A stretch of 64,000 nt of DNA from Brevibacillus laterosporus (GTDB lineage: Bacteria > Bacillota > Bacilli > Brevibacillales > Brevibacillaceae). The notes under the pieces are model-generated. The model was not told the DNA's origin. It did not search any database and was given only the letters and a program-made list of their open reading frames with translations. Location of the stretch: contig NZ_JAUKFY010000009.1 of assembly GCF_030489605.1 (NCBI RefSeq), forward strand, positions 62,001 to 126,000, in the 5' to 3' direction. Positions 8,919 through 17,527 of this stretch are shown here, in pieces (the stretch's first letter is position 1; each line of letters begins with the position of its first letter). Position numbers and translations under genes: made by a program.

Positions 8919-9491
8919 ATGAAAAGATTTTCGTTAAGCTTATTGGCATTTCTTACTACATTAAGCATGACAACATCTGCTTTTGCATCAATTGAAAGCA
9001 CAGCAGCTTCTCCTATTGAACAAAGCGCGGAATATACTTATACCTACCATGGAATTACCTTTGCTGGCCCAAATCCATTGAGTGAGACTCAATTGGAGAG
9101 TATGTATGAGAGCATGATGAAAGAAATTCGAACATCAATCATCGACGGACCTGGTGGAAGCGCTGAAATTGTCTATGGTCCAAAATACGATCATTACGAC
9201 CATAGTGCCCACAGAGAAATGGCTGATATCATTGTTTCTTGGGTAGCAGAAAAGATTCCGATTCCAACAAAAAAATTAAAAAAGGCACTATTAGGTTGGA
9301 CTATTGCGAAGCTCTCTGCATGGAGCAAGAAAGCATTAGCTGATACTTATGTTGGATATTGGGTTTGGAAGGTACAGGATTCCGACATACAATCTGATAT
9401 TTACTACGAGACGGTTGTTCATTACAAAGATGAAAATTTTAAGAAACCGAAAAAAGTAGAGTATTACGAAATAGACCGAAAAAAGTGGTAA
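8919..9491 (+). CDS. Secreted protein of unknown function, 190 aa
   Basis: Preceded by AGGAGG; the ATG at 8919 is 12 bases away and a TTG at 8916 is 9 bases away, so either may be used. A Sec signal peptide ends near TTSAFASIES. The mature protein has a polar N-terminal part with YGPKYDHYDH, a helical middle WVAEKIPIPTKKLKKAL and IAKLSAWSKKALADTYVGYW, then a beta-rich tail with YYETVVHYKDENFKKPKKVE. I do not recognise the family by function. It is followed 56 bases later by a three-helix membrane protein gene with its own strong ribosome site, which suggests a secreted effector with a membrane partner. Confidence 0.75.
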   Translation: MKRFSLSLLAFLTTLSMTTSAFASIESTAASPIEQSAEYTYTYHGITFAGPNPLSETQLESMYESMMKEIRTSIIDGPGGSAEIVYGPKYDHYDHSAHREMADIIVSWVAEKIPIPTKKLKKALLGWTIAKLSAWSKKALADTYVGYWVWKVQDSDIQSDIYYETVVHYKDENFKKPKKVEYYEIDRKKW

Positions 9492-9547
9492 TCCATATCT
9501 AAAAATGGGAGTATCTCTTTCGTTTTTAGGAATTGGGAGGAACACAT

Positions 9548-9829
9548 ATGAACCATGAAAAAAGATACTCCATGTTTATCTTTTTTGTTTTTATTAGTAT
9601 ATGTATAAAGCTGAATTATTGGGTCGATTTCCTATTTACCAACTTTTATCTTGCATCAATAATTGAGCTATCCATCATTTTTCTTATCCTTACATTCTTT
9701 GATTCGTTTCTGACAAACGCAGTTAAACGGTTTTGTGAAAGATTTAGCATCAGACTTGTTTATCTTTATCTAGTCTACATTGTCTTATATTTGGTTGTGT
9801 TTGGACTAATCATCCCTTTACCCGCCTGA
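9548..9829 (+). CDS. Small integral membrane protein, 93 aa
   Basis: The ATG at 9548 has GGGAGG 7 bases upstream. Three hydrophobic segments are visible (about residues 9-21 MFIFFVFISICIK, 32-52 TNFYLASIIELSIIFLILTF, 70-88 LVYLYLVYIVLYLVVFGLII). A basic loop NAVKRFCERFSIR separates the last two. No domain is recognised. Its position directly behind a secreted protein gene on the same transcript resembles bacteriocin/immunity layouts, but function is inference only. Confidence 0.65.
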   Translation: MNHEKRYSMFIFFVFISICIKLNYWVDFLFTNFYLASIIELSIIFLILTFFDSFLTNAVKRFCERFSIRLVYLYLVYIVLYLVVFGLIIPLPA

Positions 9830-10120
9830 TTCATTTCTAGAATATAAATCATTCCACCCAGATTGCTTTCAACAACGGATCAGCATATCCCTCTGCTGAT
9901 AATAAGATGAATAAAATGATAATATTTCAATCCTGTTCCTTCCTTAGATTATCCTCTTTGTTTATTCTCTTTCCATGTAGCATCAACAAGCCTCGTTCCT
10001 TCTGTTTTTTCATCATAAAATCCTTGCACTGCCTCCAATCTCTTTTTTCAATCAATAGTCCCTTACATCTAAGGCCATCAGTGATAAAATGAAAAAAATG
10101 CGTGCAGAAAGGAGCTTATC
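9830..10120. other. Intergenic region with a stem-loop
   Basis: ATCAGCA (9879-9885)/TGCTGAT (9894-9900) forms a hairpin without a U-run, about 50 bases after the membrane protein stop. Nothing else supportable was found. Confidence 0.35.
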
Positions 10121-10477
10121 ATGGAAAAAGCCACACTGGAAGCCTATTGTCTGAAGCACCCGGGAGCGGTTCATGATTACAAAGCGGAATGGGAAGCAGA
10201 TCTTTATCAGGTAGGAGGAAAAATGTTTGCAATGCTTGGTGGAGATTCTAACGGAAAGCTTATCCTATCCTTAAAATGCGATCCAGTCCGAGCCGAACAG
10301 CTAAGAGAAGCATATAAGGGGATTATTCCTGGTTACTATTTGAATAAAAGTCATTGGAATTCTATTTATTTAGATGCTAATATTCCTACTGAATTATGGG
10401 AGAAGCTGATTACTCATTCTTATGAATTGGTTTTTCATAAGCTACCTAAAAAAATTCAAAAGGAATTAGTAAAATAG
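10121..10477 (+). CDS. MmcQ/YjbR family protein
   Basis: 118 aa matching the YjbR-like (DUF419, CyaY-like fold) family along its whole length: LEAYCLKHPGAVHDYKAEW, KMFAMLGGDSNGKLILSLKC, DPVRAEQLREAYKGIIPGYY, and NKSHWNSIYLD. The family is usually annotated as a possible DNA-binding protein because of its fold, but the cellular role is not established. GAAAGGAG precedes the ATG. Single-gene unit closed by a terminator shared with the convergent gene. Confidence 0.85.
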   Translation: MEKATLEAYCLKHPGAVHDYKAEWEADLYQVGGKMFAMLGGDSNGKLILSLKCDPVRAEQLREAYKGIIPGYYLNKSHWNSIYLDANIPTELWEKLITHSYELVFHKLPKKIQKELVK

Positions 10478-10494
10478 TGCTGCCAAAAGAACAA

Positions 10495-10533
10495 AAAAGC
10501 TACTGACAAAGTATGCTAGTCAGCAGCTTTTGC
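10495..10533. terminator. Bidirectional terminator
   Basis: AAAAGCTACTGAC/GTCAGCAGCTTTT with an 11-base loop between convergent genes, with a T-run on the minus-strand reading (TTTTTTG). Confidence 0.8.
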
Positions 10534-10537
10534 TTAT

Positions 10538-11656
10538 TTACCGAACGTGGACTTGGAGACCGCTAACATTACCACCGTCCGTTCTATCAATCGCTCTATC
10601 AGTAAATATGGAGACAGCTGGTTTCCCCGGACTCTGAAATACATAGCCTCCCCAATGATCACCGCCATCAACCTTATACCCAGTAACATCTATTCCAGTT
10701 ATGCTTTTGATGAGCGGTTTGCCCACTGACATTGCTTCGTCTTTTGATTTGATACTATAACGATCAGTATCATAATCTACGCGATACACTTGACCTGTTT
10801 TTGCTCCAATCTCAACAGAATATTTGTCGTGATACTCATCTTCCTTATTGGAGAGCGTCCACCTATCTTCTTTTTCATCGGAGGTCTTGTTTGCATGATT
10901 AAATGAGAAGTCATTTTTATTTGAAAGTTTCATTAACGCTTTTTGAGCTATGGTCACATACTTTTTATCCACATTATCCAGATTGTAATCTAAAGAGTAA
11001 TGGTCCACTTTATTTGTATTCAGATCGACACTAACCCTCTGGTTAACTTCTGACATAAGAGTCATGCCTGTTCCTGATTTGTTTTTATAAAGACGGACCG
11101 TTTGAAAATTATCATGTAGATTCGTTTCCTTAATCCGATTTCGTGCGGTCTCTACATATTGTTGATAGATATTCGGCAGCTCATCTATATTATATTCAGC
11201 CGTGACGCTTATAACCTCTGTAGTTCCAGCTTTAAACCACACGATTGCCTTTCGATCCTCTGTCTTTTCTGTCTTTAAAGTATAGGAATCAGTGGCTTTA
11301 TCCAACTTTTCAAAATGAAAATCCTTATTAATCCCAAACGCTTTTTTTATTTCTGTTTGAGCAGCCGTAATATACTTTTGCTCTATTACATCCTTATTTC
11401 CTGATGTGTCTATTGAAGAAGAGGTTTCTACTGAAGAAGAGAATGGCTTCATCCAGATAAAAGCAAATAACGCTGCACATGTGATAAGTCCTTTTGCCGC
11501 CCATCCCAAATATGCTTTCCGTCTTTTTTGTTTTTGCATCATTCTTCTCTCCTTTCGTATATTTTCTACTATCACTTGCTTGCGCTCCCAAGAAAGGACC
11601 TGATTGGGGAAATGGTTTAACTCTTCCAATATCATTTGTTCATCTTGTGACGGCAT
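10538..11656 (-). CDS. Membrane anti-sigma-like protein with PepSY-like exterior
   Basis: 372 aa, starting at the ATG at 11656 with a near-perfect GGAGGTGAT ribosome site; its start overlaps the end of the sigma factor gene by 17 bases, so both are translationally coupled. Cytoplasmic N-terminus (about 1-48, ending in a very basic RRMMQKQKRRKAYLGW), one membrane helix (about 50-66, LITCAALFAFIWM), and a large outside part. The outside part holds PepSY-like repeats (YITAAQTEIKKAFGI, KYVTIAQKALMKL) with alternating strands. Location and topology say it sequesters the adjacent ECF sigma factor and senses a signal outside; the N-terminus lacks the classic zinc-binding HxxxCxxC motif, so it belongs to another anti-sigma class. 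Signal unknown. Confidence 0.75.
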   Translation of the reverse strand: MPSQDEQMILEELNHFPNQVLSWERKQVIVENIRKERRMMQKQKRRKAYLGWAAKGLITCAALFAFIWMKPFSSSVETSSSIDTSGNKDVIEQKYITAAQTEIKKAFGINKDFHFEKLDKATDSYTLKTEKTEDRKAIVWFKAGTTEVISVTAEYNIDELPNIYQQYVETARNRIKETNLHDNFQTVRLYKNKSGTGMTLMSEVNQRVSVDLNTNKVDHYSLDYNLDNVDKKYVTIAQKALMKLSNKNDFSFNHANKTSDEKEDRWTLSNKEDEYHDKYSVEIGAKTGQVYRVDYDTDRYSIKSKDEAMSVGKPLIKSITGIDVTGYKVDGGDHWGGYVFQSPGKPAVSIFTDRAIDRTDGGNVSGLQVHVR

Positions 11657-12173
11657 CTTGAATCACCTCCGAAACAGGAACATTCCGTTTTTTTTGAACA
11701 GCTTTTATCGCCCTATGTAAAGTGAGATTTACTTTTCCTTCGCTCCAGCCCAATACCTCCGCAGTCTCCCTGCTAGATAACCCCTTGATACCGCGCAATA
11801 TCAGCACGTCCCTATAAGATCGTTTCAACTGATTGATGATGTTGTAGAGAAGACGTTTATTCTCGCTTAATTCTAAGGATTCTTCAGGTGTTTTATCTGG
11901 TGAAACGAGATGCTGCAGGAATATATCCGGCAACCAGCTTATTAGTTTTGTCTTACGCTTTTCATCAATGGCAACATTTCTAGCAATGGCAAACAGCCAC
12001 GTTTTGGGATTTGCAATCTCGGTATAATGGATAGCCTTTAGGGCACGAATAAAGGTCTCTTGTACAAGATCGTCTATATCCGTCCGCCCCGTATAATAGA
12101 CGAGAAAACGATATATATCAGTGCTGTATGCTAGAAACCATTGTTCAATACGCGCTCCAGCATTGTCATCCAA
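11640..12173 (-). CDS. ECF RNA polymerase sigma factor
   Basis: 177 aa sigma-70 family group 4 factor. Region 2 is seen as DIYRFLVYYTGRTDIDDLVQ with ETFIRALKAI and TWLFAIARNVAIDEKR; region 4 as LKRSYRDVLILRGIKGLSSR and ETAEVLGWSEGKVNLTLHRA. The start is a TTG at 12173 with AAGGAGG 10 bases before it. It is the first gene of a two-gene operon with its probable anti-sigma factor. A TGAAAG...CGTC pair just upstream resembles an ECF promoter, so it may control itself. Confidence 0.92.
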   Translation of the reverse strand: MDDNAGARIEQWFLAYSTDIYRFLVYYTGRTDIDDLVQETFIRALKAIHYTEIANPKTWLFAIARNVAIDEKRKTKLISWLPDIFLQHLVSPDKTPEESLELSENKRLLYNIINQLKRSYRDVLILRGIKGLSSRETAEVLGWSEGKVNLTLHRAIKAVQKKRNVPVSEVIQDAVTR

Positions 12174-12605
12174 TTGGGTTCCACCTCCTTATCACTGTAT
12201 AGACGGAAGAGCTTCTGCTGATCTTTCACTTTTATTATAAAATTTTTTTTGGCTGCTCTTCTCTTGCGGGGGCATAGGTTGTAGCTTTTTTACAATACGT
12301 TTGGAAAATCTTTTTTCACCGAGTCATTCATGTGAAACTTTACAATGAAATTCCTCATTTTACTTGCTATTTTATAAAGCATTTACTTAAATATAAATGT
12401 GTGGGCAAACGTGTCATGTTAGGCCAGTTTACTTCACCCTTGTAATATTTTCATAATCTTCATTTAATATACACAAATGAAATACGCAGGTAAAAAAGGA
12501 ATAGAACAGCATACGCTTCTTTCGTTCACAAACCATGATGAAAATCACAAGAAGACTTCCAAGAAATTTGTTGAAGACAATAATTAAAAAAGGGGAAAAG
12601 GTTAG
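12174..12605. promoter_or_regulatory. Divergent regulatory region with ECF-like promoter
   Basis: On the minus strand TGAAAG (12228-12223) is separated by 17 bases from CGTC (12205-12202), close to the ECF TGAAAC-N16/17-CGTC pattern, and would start transcription just before the sigma gene. A TATAAT is also present at about 12235-12245 on the same strand. The rest, upstream of the plus-strand SUFU gene, holds a TGAAAC at about 12331 but no clear partner box. Confidence 0.35.
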
Positions 12606-13349
12606 ATGAATTTTTTAAAAAAGATATTCGGCGGCAAGAACAACGGAGAAAAATCAAAGGACGGCACTACGATTTACAAATATGAAGAATCAGCTAGCTA
12701 TTCTCCTCCAGCGCCAATGGAATATGTAGAGGAAATCGCGGAACATTTTGAAGCAGTATTTCCCGGAAGAGAGAGCAGTGTTTTTCATGAGATTATATCT
12801 GATACCATACATATTGATGTGAATATATTGAAGCCTACGGAAGAAGAGCCCTTTTGGGTCTTATATACAACCGGTATGAGTGATTTACCAATGACAATAC
12901 CAGATGAGGTGCAAGAGCAGCTTGATGAGCAATTCGATCGGGCAGAAGTTATGATGTTCCTGCCAGCTTCTTGGGAACTAACACAGGAATCGATGCAGGA
13001 TGAAAATAATTATTGGCCGATCAGACTGATGAAGCAAATGGCTCGTTTTCCTCATCAGTATAATACCTGGTTAGGATATGGACATACCATCCCCAATTAT
13101 CAGGACTATGAACCATATGCAGATTCTACTGGGTTAAACGGAGTTCTCATCTTCCAGTTAAAAGAGGAAATCAGCGTCATTCCCACAAAGGACGGCAATA
13201 AAGTTTACGCCTATTTCCTGCTACCTTTATATAAAGAGGAAATGGAATATAAATTAGAGCATGGCATGGACGCGTTGATGGAAAAATTATCGGAGTTAGG
13301 AGATGAAGTGCTGATTTTACAGCCGAATAGAAGGAATACTTGTGGGTAG
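12606..13349 (+). CDS. Suppressor-of-fused (SUFU) domain protein
   Basis: 247 aa. After a short basic N-terminus the SUFU fold is recognisable: EYVEEIAEHFEAVF, HIDVNILKPTEEEPFWVLYT and TGMSDLPMTIP, DRAEVMMFLPASWEL, then YWPIRLMKQMARFPHQYNTW and GYGHTIPN. These are the standard landmarks of bacterial SUFU proteins, which are common next to polymorphic-toxin and immunity loci and are thought to bind proteins; no enzymatic activity is known. No toxin gene is adjacent here. Ribosome site AAGGGGAAAAGG lies just before the ATG. Confidence 0.85.
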   Translation: MNFLKKIFGGKNNGEKSKDGTTIYKYEESASYSPPAPMEYVEEIAEHFEAVFPGRESSVFHEIISDTIHIDVNILKPTEEEPFWVLYTTGMSDLPMTIPDEVQEQLDEQFDRAEVMMFLPASWELTQESMQDENNYWPIRLMKQMARFPHQYNTWLGYGHTIPNYQDYEPYADSTGLNGVLIFQLKEEISVIPTKDGNKVYAYFLLPLYKEEMEYKLEHGMDALMEKLSELGDEVLILQPNRRNTCG

Positions 13350-13480
13350 TTTAGTTAGGCATCAAGAGCAAGGTTTTTTTCGATTCTGATTTACATGCGG
13401 AAAACTACTCACGTTATGTTTGGTAGTCATATGTTATTTCTGGTTTTATAAAAATAGGCAACACGAAAAGCCCTTGGGAT

Positions 13481-13696
13481 TCAGCGAACCATTAAACTCC
13501 TGATTAACTCACGTTCTGTATTTGTCTTTTCTGCCTTATGCAATTGCTCCGCCAAAAGCAGAATTGAAGATTTTTTTAAGCCCTGAACATTTGCATAGTG
13601 TTCTAGTTTCTTAAGTGATGGCTGCTTCTTTTTATTTTTTTCGGTTAGATAACTAACAGAAAGATCAAGTTCTCTACTCATTTCGGTAGCTGTATA
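13481..13696 (-). pseudogene. N-terminally truncated XRE-type regulator
   Basis: Reading from a stop at 13697-13699, the frame gives YTATEMSRELDLSVSYLTEK then KQPSLKKLEHYANVQGLKKS and SILLLAEQLHKAE, which is helices 2-5 of a Cro/C1 helix-turn-helix with the C-terminal tail of a small XRE protein. The first helix and a credible start are missing; the first in-frame ATG at 13681 cuts into the recognition unit and has no ribosome site. It is therefore a remnant of a DNA-binding regulator, isolated from any phage genes. Confidence 0.6.
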
Positions 13697-13932
13697 TCAT
13701 GGTGACAGGAGACTATTCACCACAGAAATTCAGGGATACTTCCCTATTCTAACACCAGCTAATTTTTTTAATATCATTGCTGCCCGGAGCGACCGACCCC
13801 GAAAAATTGAATAGAAAGGTGTGAAGTGAATACCACATTAGAATCATTACGGTCGTTAACCAACGTTAGTAATAAAACCGGTTACACCCTTAACGTGGTG
13901 AAAACCGGTTTCTTATAACTTCCTATTTATTT
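13697..13932. terminator. Spacer with terminator for the lipoprotein gene
   Basis: A long hairpin at 13876-13912 (AAACCGGTT...CACC/GGTG...AACCGGTTT) is followed on the minus strand by TTTTATT, 20 bases after the lipoprotein stop. The rest of the spacer shows nothing. Confidence 0.75.
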
Positions 13933-14337
13933 CTATTGCTCTCTAGTAACCTTTGTAATTAACCATTCTTCGTTATATTTAGTTATAGTTAAGTTTTCGG
14001 TGTAATTTGTTGGTTGCTCGTTTTCTTTTGGAGATGAGCTAACGGTTACAACCAAACTATATTCATTATCGGAAATTTTTTCAATTTTCGTATCTACGAT
14101 ATGATCAAGATGTTGATCTTTAAAGATGTTGAGGTGATCTTCTTCAACAGCTTTCTTTGCTTCTTCCCCGGTTACTTTCATGAGTAACTCTTTATCACCT
14201 TTATACTCTGCTTCAATGTATTGAATAGCTAAATTCTTTAGAGTGGATTCGACATTTTGACTCATAGTAGATTGATTTCCACATGCTGCAAGTAACAAAA
14301 AAGAAAGCAATAAGGTAATAAACGGAATTAGCTTCAT
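13933..14337 (-). CDS. Small lipoprotein, DUF4878-like layout
   Basis: 134 aa with a lipoprotein signal (LLLSFLLLAACGNQ; lipid-modified Cys at residue 20). The mature domain has a helix AIQYIEAEYKGDKELLMKV then DHIVDTKIEKISDNEYSLVV and a last strand NEEWLITKVTREQ. This is the pattern of small extracellular NTF2-like or DUF4878-type lipoproteins that sit at the membrane. It begins 14 bases after the amidase stop, so the two are one operon; a structural or accessory role at the cell wall is inferred. Confidence 0.75.
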   Translation of the reverse strand: MKLIPFITLLLSFLLLAACGNQSTMSQNVESTLKNLAIQYIEAEYKGDKELLMKVTGEEAKKAVEEDHLNIFKDQHLDHIVDTKIEKISDNEYSLVVTVSSSPKENEQPTNYTENLTITKYNEEWLITKVTREQ

Positions 14338-14351
14338 TTTAAATTCCTCCT

Positions 14352-15440
14352 TTAATCAAACCACCAGTCTTTTACTCCTCTGTAAATCTTATTAGCAATC
14401 TCATCCTGTCCTGAGTTTGACTTCAAATATTTCAAATCAGAACTATTGGATATAAAACCTGTTTCAGTCAAAATTGCGGGCATTTTAGTTCCACGTAAAA
14501 CTGCCAAGTTACGGTTGTCTTCGTATGGAGATTTATAGTCGCGTAGGACATCGATAACTCTGTTGTGGACAAAATCGGCAGCCTCTCTACTTAATTTAAT
14601 ATGATGATTGTTAGGATATATTACAGTGGTTCCTTTAACACTGGAATTTGAACTGGAATTGATATGTACACTAATGAAAATATCTGCTTTTTTTTCATTA
14701 GCAAGTGCATATCGTTTATCAAGATCAATATACTTGTCTGTTGTGCGAGTCATATATACGGTGGCATTTAATCTATCTTCGAGATAATCTCTGAGTTTTT
14801 TTGCGATCTCAAGATTCAAATCAGCCTCTTCCGTTCCGTCGCTTCCTATTGATCCAGGGTCTTTTCCACCATGACCGGGATCAATAACTATGACTGGATC
14901 AGCATCTGGCTCATTTCTCATAGGAGACACTTTTTGTTTCTTACTTTTTTCTTTAACCTCAGTTGGACGTTCAAAAGGAACTGAGAAATCGTACATATCA
15001 AGATATCCGATTGGAGCACCATCAATTAAAAAATCTATTTCTTTGATATCGTCAAACTGATAAGCTGTTCCCAACAATGAGTCCAAAATAAACCCAACAT
15101 TGTGGTTATTTGTCAAATTATCCTGAAACTCATGATTCAGATCAATCGTAAGCTTTTCCCCATCAAAGTATAGGTTATTTATATCGGTTCCCTTTGGAAT
15201 CTCGCTAAATGCCTCACTGTTTTCATAATTGCCTGATAATAATTCGTGCAAAGCAAATGAGACTTTTTCTTTAGTACTGTTTGCGTCCTTAGGAATATCA
15301 ATTTTTATAGTTCGATCTAGACCATTCAAATTTTTTAATACGATTATACCTTTTTGTTCTTCTTTTAGAGCAAATGCACTTTGACCTACAACTCCAAAGA
15401 GTAATAAGCATGTAAGAGTGGAGGCAAGGATTCTACGCAA
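14352..15440 (-). CDS. N-acetylmuramoyl-L-alanine amidase with GerMN domain
   Basis: 362 aa exported peptidoglycan amidase. The start is a TTG at 15440 with AAAGGAG 9 bases upstream, giving the signal peptide MRRILASTLTCLLLFGVVGQ. A GerMN domain (about 25-150, containing TIDLNHEFQDNL and IKEIDFLIDG) is followed by an Amidase_3 catalytic domain (about 175-362) with zinc ligands in VIDPGHGGKDPGS (His), the Glu of TEEADLNLE, and ISVHINSS (His), and the catalytic Glu in ILTETGFISN. It cleaves the MurNAc-L-Ala bond. GerMN plus Amidase_3 is typical of spore-formers, so a role in sporulation or germination, or in wall turnover, is likely. Confidence 0.92.
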   Translation of the reverse strand: MRRILASTLTCLLLFGVVGQSAFALKEEQKGIIVLKNLNGLDRTIKIDIPKDANSTKEKVSFALHELLSGNYENSEAFSEIPKGTDINNLYFDGEKLTIDLNHEFQDNLTNNHNVGFILDSLLGTAYQFDDIKEIDFLIDGAPIGYLDMYDFSVPFERPTEVKEKSKKQKVSPMRNEPDADPVIVIDPGHGGKDPGSIGSDGTEEADLNLEIAKKLRDYLEDRLNATVYMTRTTDKYIDLDKRYALANEKKADIFISVHINSSSNSSVKGTTVIYPNNHHIKLSREAADFVHNRVIDVLRDYKSPYEDNRNLAVLRGTKMPAILTETGFISNSSDLKYLKSNSGQDEIANKIYRGVKDWWFD

Positions 15441-15590
15441 TACAAACAACTCCTTTAAACGAATTTTGATAAAAATTGTTACATTAATGTAGGGCTTGTA
15501 CTAAGATCGAAAAGAATGACTTCCTCCTTTCAAAATTTTTACAGCTGATACATAATAATTATATTCAAACTGTTTATCTTACCTTTAGGT

Positions 15591-16526
15591 TTATTTAACT
15601 TCCTGTTTGTTCGTTCCGTCTGTTTTAACACGGTGAAGATTTGCTTTTTGTCTACCTTCCCAATAAAAAACCCATCCTTTTGCGATATTAAGCCGCTCTA
15701 CAGTATCATCTAAAATCTTTGTTTTATTGGTACCATCTATCCTAATTTTATATAATTTATTGTGGTCCATGTCATTGCTGTAATAGATCCATTCATTATC
15801 CACAACAACCGAATTAATGGAATCATCAGTTAGTTTTGTGCTTTTTGTTCCATCTATCTTCATCTTATATAATTTGAACTTATCCCTCCCATTGGCGAAA
15901 TACAACCACCCATCCGAATAGCTAAGGAAGTTTACACGGTTATCACTGATTTTCTCTTTACTGCTCCCGTCATTCTTTATACGATAAAAGGCACTATCAT
16001 CGTTTCCATTACGATAGAAAACATATGGTTCCAATACCAATAGTTGCTCCGAATAATCATCGGTAATTTTTTGTTTACCAGACCCATCCGTTTTCATTCT
16101 ATACATCACAGGCGTATACCCGGAATAGTCCGAGTAATAGATCCAATCATCCACTACGTTGATATAACCTGATGGTTCCTTGGTTAATTGGGTTTTGGAA
16201 GTGCCATCCGTTTTCATCTTATACATCATAGCGTTTTTATCTAATGCTCGATAATAAATCCAATCATCTACAACATTGAGATCATAAGCTTGATCATCTG
16301 TGATTTTTGTAGGATTTGATCCATCTGCCTTCATCTTGTACAACTTATTTTGATCATTCGTGTTAGCATAATAAATCCAATCATCTGAACTTGAACTAAT
16401 GAACCCCATGTTTGTAATATTACCAACAGTATTTCCCATCGATTGATTACTTACATCTGTGCTAGCACATCCAGAAAGGTTTGTAGCAAGTAGGATCATC
16501 ACAATGAATGAGCTTATTATTCTCAT
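15591..16526 (-). CDS. Beta-propeller lipoprotein (DUF5050)
   Basis: 311 aa. Lipobox LSGCAST gives a lipid anchor at Cys 20. The rest is six to seven tandem repeats of about 40 residues built on DDWIYYxN...LYKMKxDGTxKTKLTDD, the signature of the DUF5050 six-bladed propeller related to the LDL-receptor-type YWTD propeller. Such proteins bind ligands or protein partners at the surface. The ATG follows AGGAGGGAACC. The gene sits right behind a terminator hairpin of the M23 peptidase gene, so its expression may depend on read-through or on a promoter hidden in that gene. Confidence 0.88.
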   Translation of the reverse strand: MRIISSFIVMILLATNLSGCASTDVSNQSMGNTVGNITNMGFISSSSDDWIYYANTNDQNKLYKMKADGSNPTKITDDQAYDLNVVDDWIYYRALDKNAMMYKMKTDGTSKTQLTKEPSGYINVVDDWIYYSDYSGYTPVMYRMKTDGSGKQKITDDYSEQLLVLEPYVFYRNGNDDSAFYRIKNDGSSKEKISDNRVNFLSYSDGWLYFANGRDKFKLYKMKIDGTKSTKLTDDSINSVVVDNEWIYYSNDMDHNKLYKIRIDGTNKTKILDDTVERLNIAKGWVFYWEGRQKANLHRVKTDGTNKQEVK

Positions 16527-16542
16527 GGTTCCCTCCTAAAAA

Positions 16543-16573
16543 TAATTTCCCCTTGAGGTGCCAAGGGGAAATT
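16543..16573 (-). terminator. Strong hairpin between M23 peptidase and propeller genes
   Basis: AATTTCCCCTTG/CAAGGGGAAATT, a perfect 12-bp stem with 6-base loop, followed on the minus strand by ATTTTTAGGAGGG. The U-run runs straight into the ribosome site of the next gene, so it could attenuate or stabilise the downstream message. Confidence 0.8.
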
Positions 16574-16580
16574 GTATTAC

Positions 16581-17231
16581 CTACTGGTCGGATGTTTCTT
16601 CACTGTATAGTTCATTGTACGGGTTAGGTACAAAGCCATCTTCATCTACAATTGATTGGACATCTAGACTTCTTGGTTGCTCCACATAGTTTAGAGGGTC
16701 TACAGGTACTGATTTATTTGATCTATCAGGTTCCTTCGAAGATTCTCGTGTTTCAAAATGCAGGTGGACCCCTGTTACTTCACCGGTTTCTCCCATCAAG
16801 CCCAATTTTGTTCCTTTTGAAACTTCCTCATCTACATCTACGATAGGCTTTTTGTGCAGATGTGCATACCTTGTTTGAACCCAATCATTTTTTCTAAGTT
16901 TGTGGTTTATATAGACTACATTTCCGTAGCTACTAGACTCTTCAGAACGAATCACTGTTCCCCGATAAGCTGCTACGATTTTGTCTCCTGGAACCCCTCT
17001 TTTCACAGGAGCGATGTCCAGTCCAGCATGCAACACTCTCTTCCCTGTTAAAGGATCTTTTCGATATCCAAAATCACTATTAATTTTACTGGTGTCTGGT
17101 ACAGGCCACTTGAACGGATACGTACCAGGATCTTCTCTGTTAGGTTCGACTTTAGCATGTGCGGAAGAAATGGTGAGAATAGACGCAACTGCAAGGATAC
17201 TTGCAATAAGTTTTTTCTTTTTCATATTCAT
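16581..17231 (-). CDS. M23 family metallopeptidase (cell wall endopeptidase)
   Basis: 216 aa secreted zinc peptidase. Signal peptide MNMKKKKLIASILAVASILT...SAHA; ATG preceded by AGAGAGG. The LytM fold is seen from INSDFGYRKDP through VLHAGLDIAPV (first zinc ligands, HxxxD), GNVVYINH, TRYAHLHK, and TGVHLHFETRE (HxH). Full set of catalytic residues is present. It cuts peptide cross-bridges in peptidoglycan. It is the first gene of the wall-related block that continues with the propeller lipoprotein, amidase and small lipoprotein on the same strand. Confidence 0.93.
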   Translation of the reverse strand: MNMKKKKLIASILAVASILTISSAHAKVEPNREDPGTYPFKWPVPDTSKINSDFGYRKDPLTGKRVLHAGLDIAPVKRGVPGDKIVAAYRGTVIRSEESSSYGNVVYINHKLRKNDWVQTRYAHLHKKPIVDVDEEVSKGTKLGLMGETGEVTGVHLHFETRESSKEPDRSNKSVPVDPLNYVEQPRSLDVQSIVDEDGFVPNPYNELYSEETSDQ

Positions 17232-17487
17232 AACAACCTCTCTTAATAAATATTACCATCAATGATATTTTTTGTAAATTTTCAGTATAAAATATTATCT
17301 AAATCAAATTGAGACAACTATACGGAGAAACACACTTCTGACTACCATCCCAGAACTCTGTGAACATAGGCTATTTCCTCTTTAGGAGGAGGAGTCACAT
17401 CTAACTTTTTTGAGTAAAGGTTCTGAGAAATTCTGTGAATCGCAACCACGCTGTGTTAAGATAGGGATGTATTTAATGTTTTGTTAT

Positions 17488-17527
17488 TGGACGTTCCTCG
17501 CTGGCCGGCTGGGAACGTCCTTTTATC
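17488..17527 (+). terminator. Hairpin with plus-strand U-run inside tiny-gene region
   Basis: GGACGTTCC/GGAACGTCC with a GC-rich 14-base loop, followed on the plus strand by TTTTATC. No plus-strand gene is evident, so it may end a small RNA that runs antisense to the tiny gene on the minus strand. Similar arms recur at 28731-28767. Confidence 0.5.

Noticed and set aside
9907..10092. A 61-codon plus-strand frame before the YjbR-like gene
   Set aside because: No ribosome site; rich in Phe/Ser/Leu as expected from AT-rich non-coding sequence.
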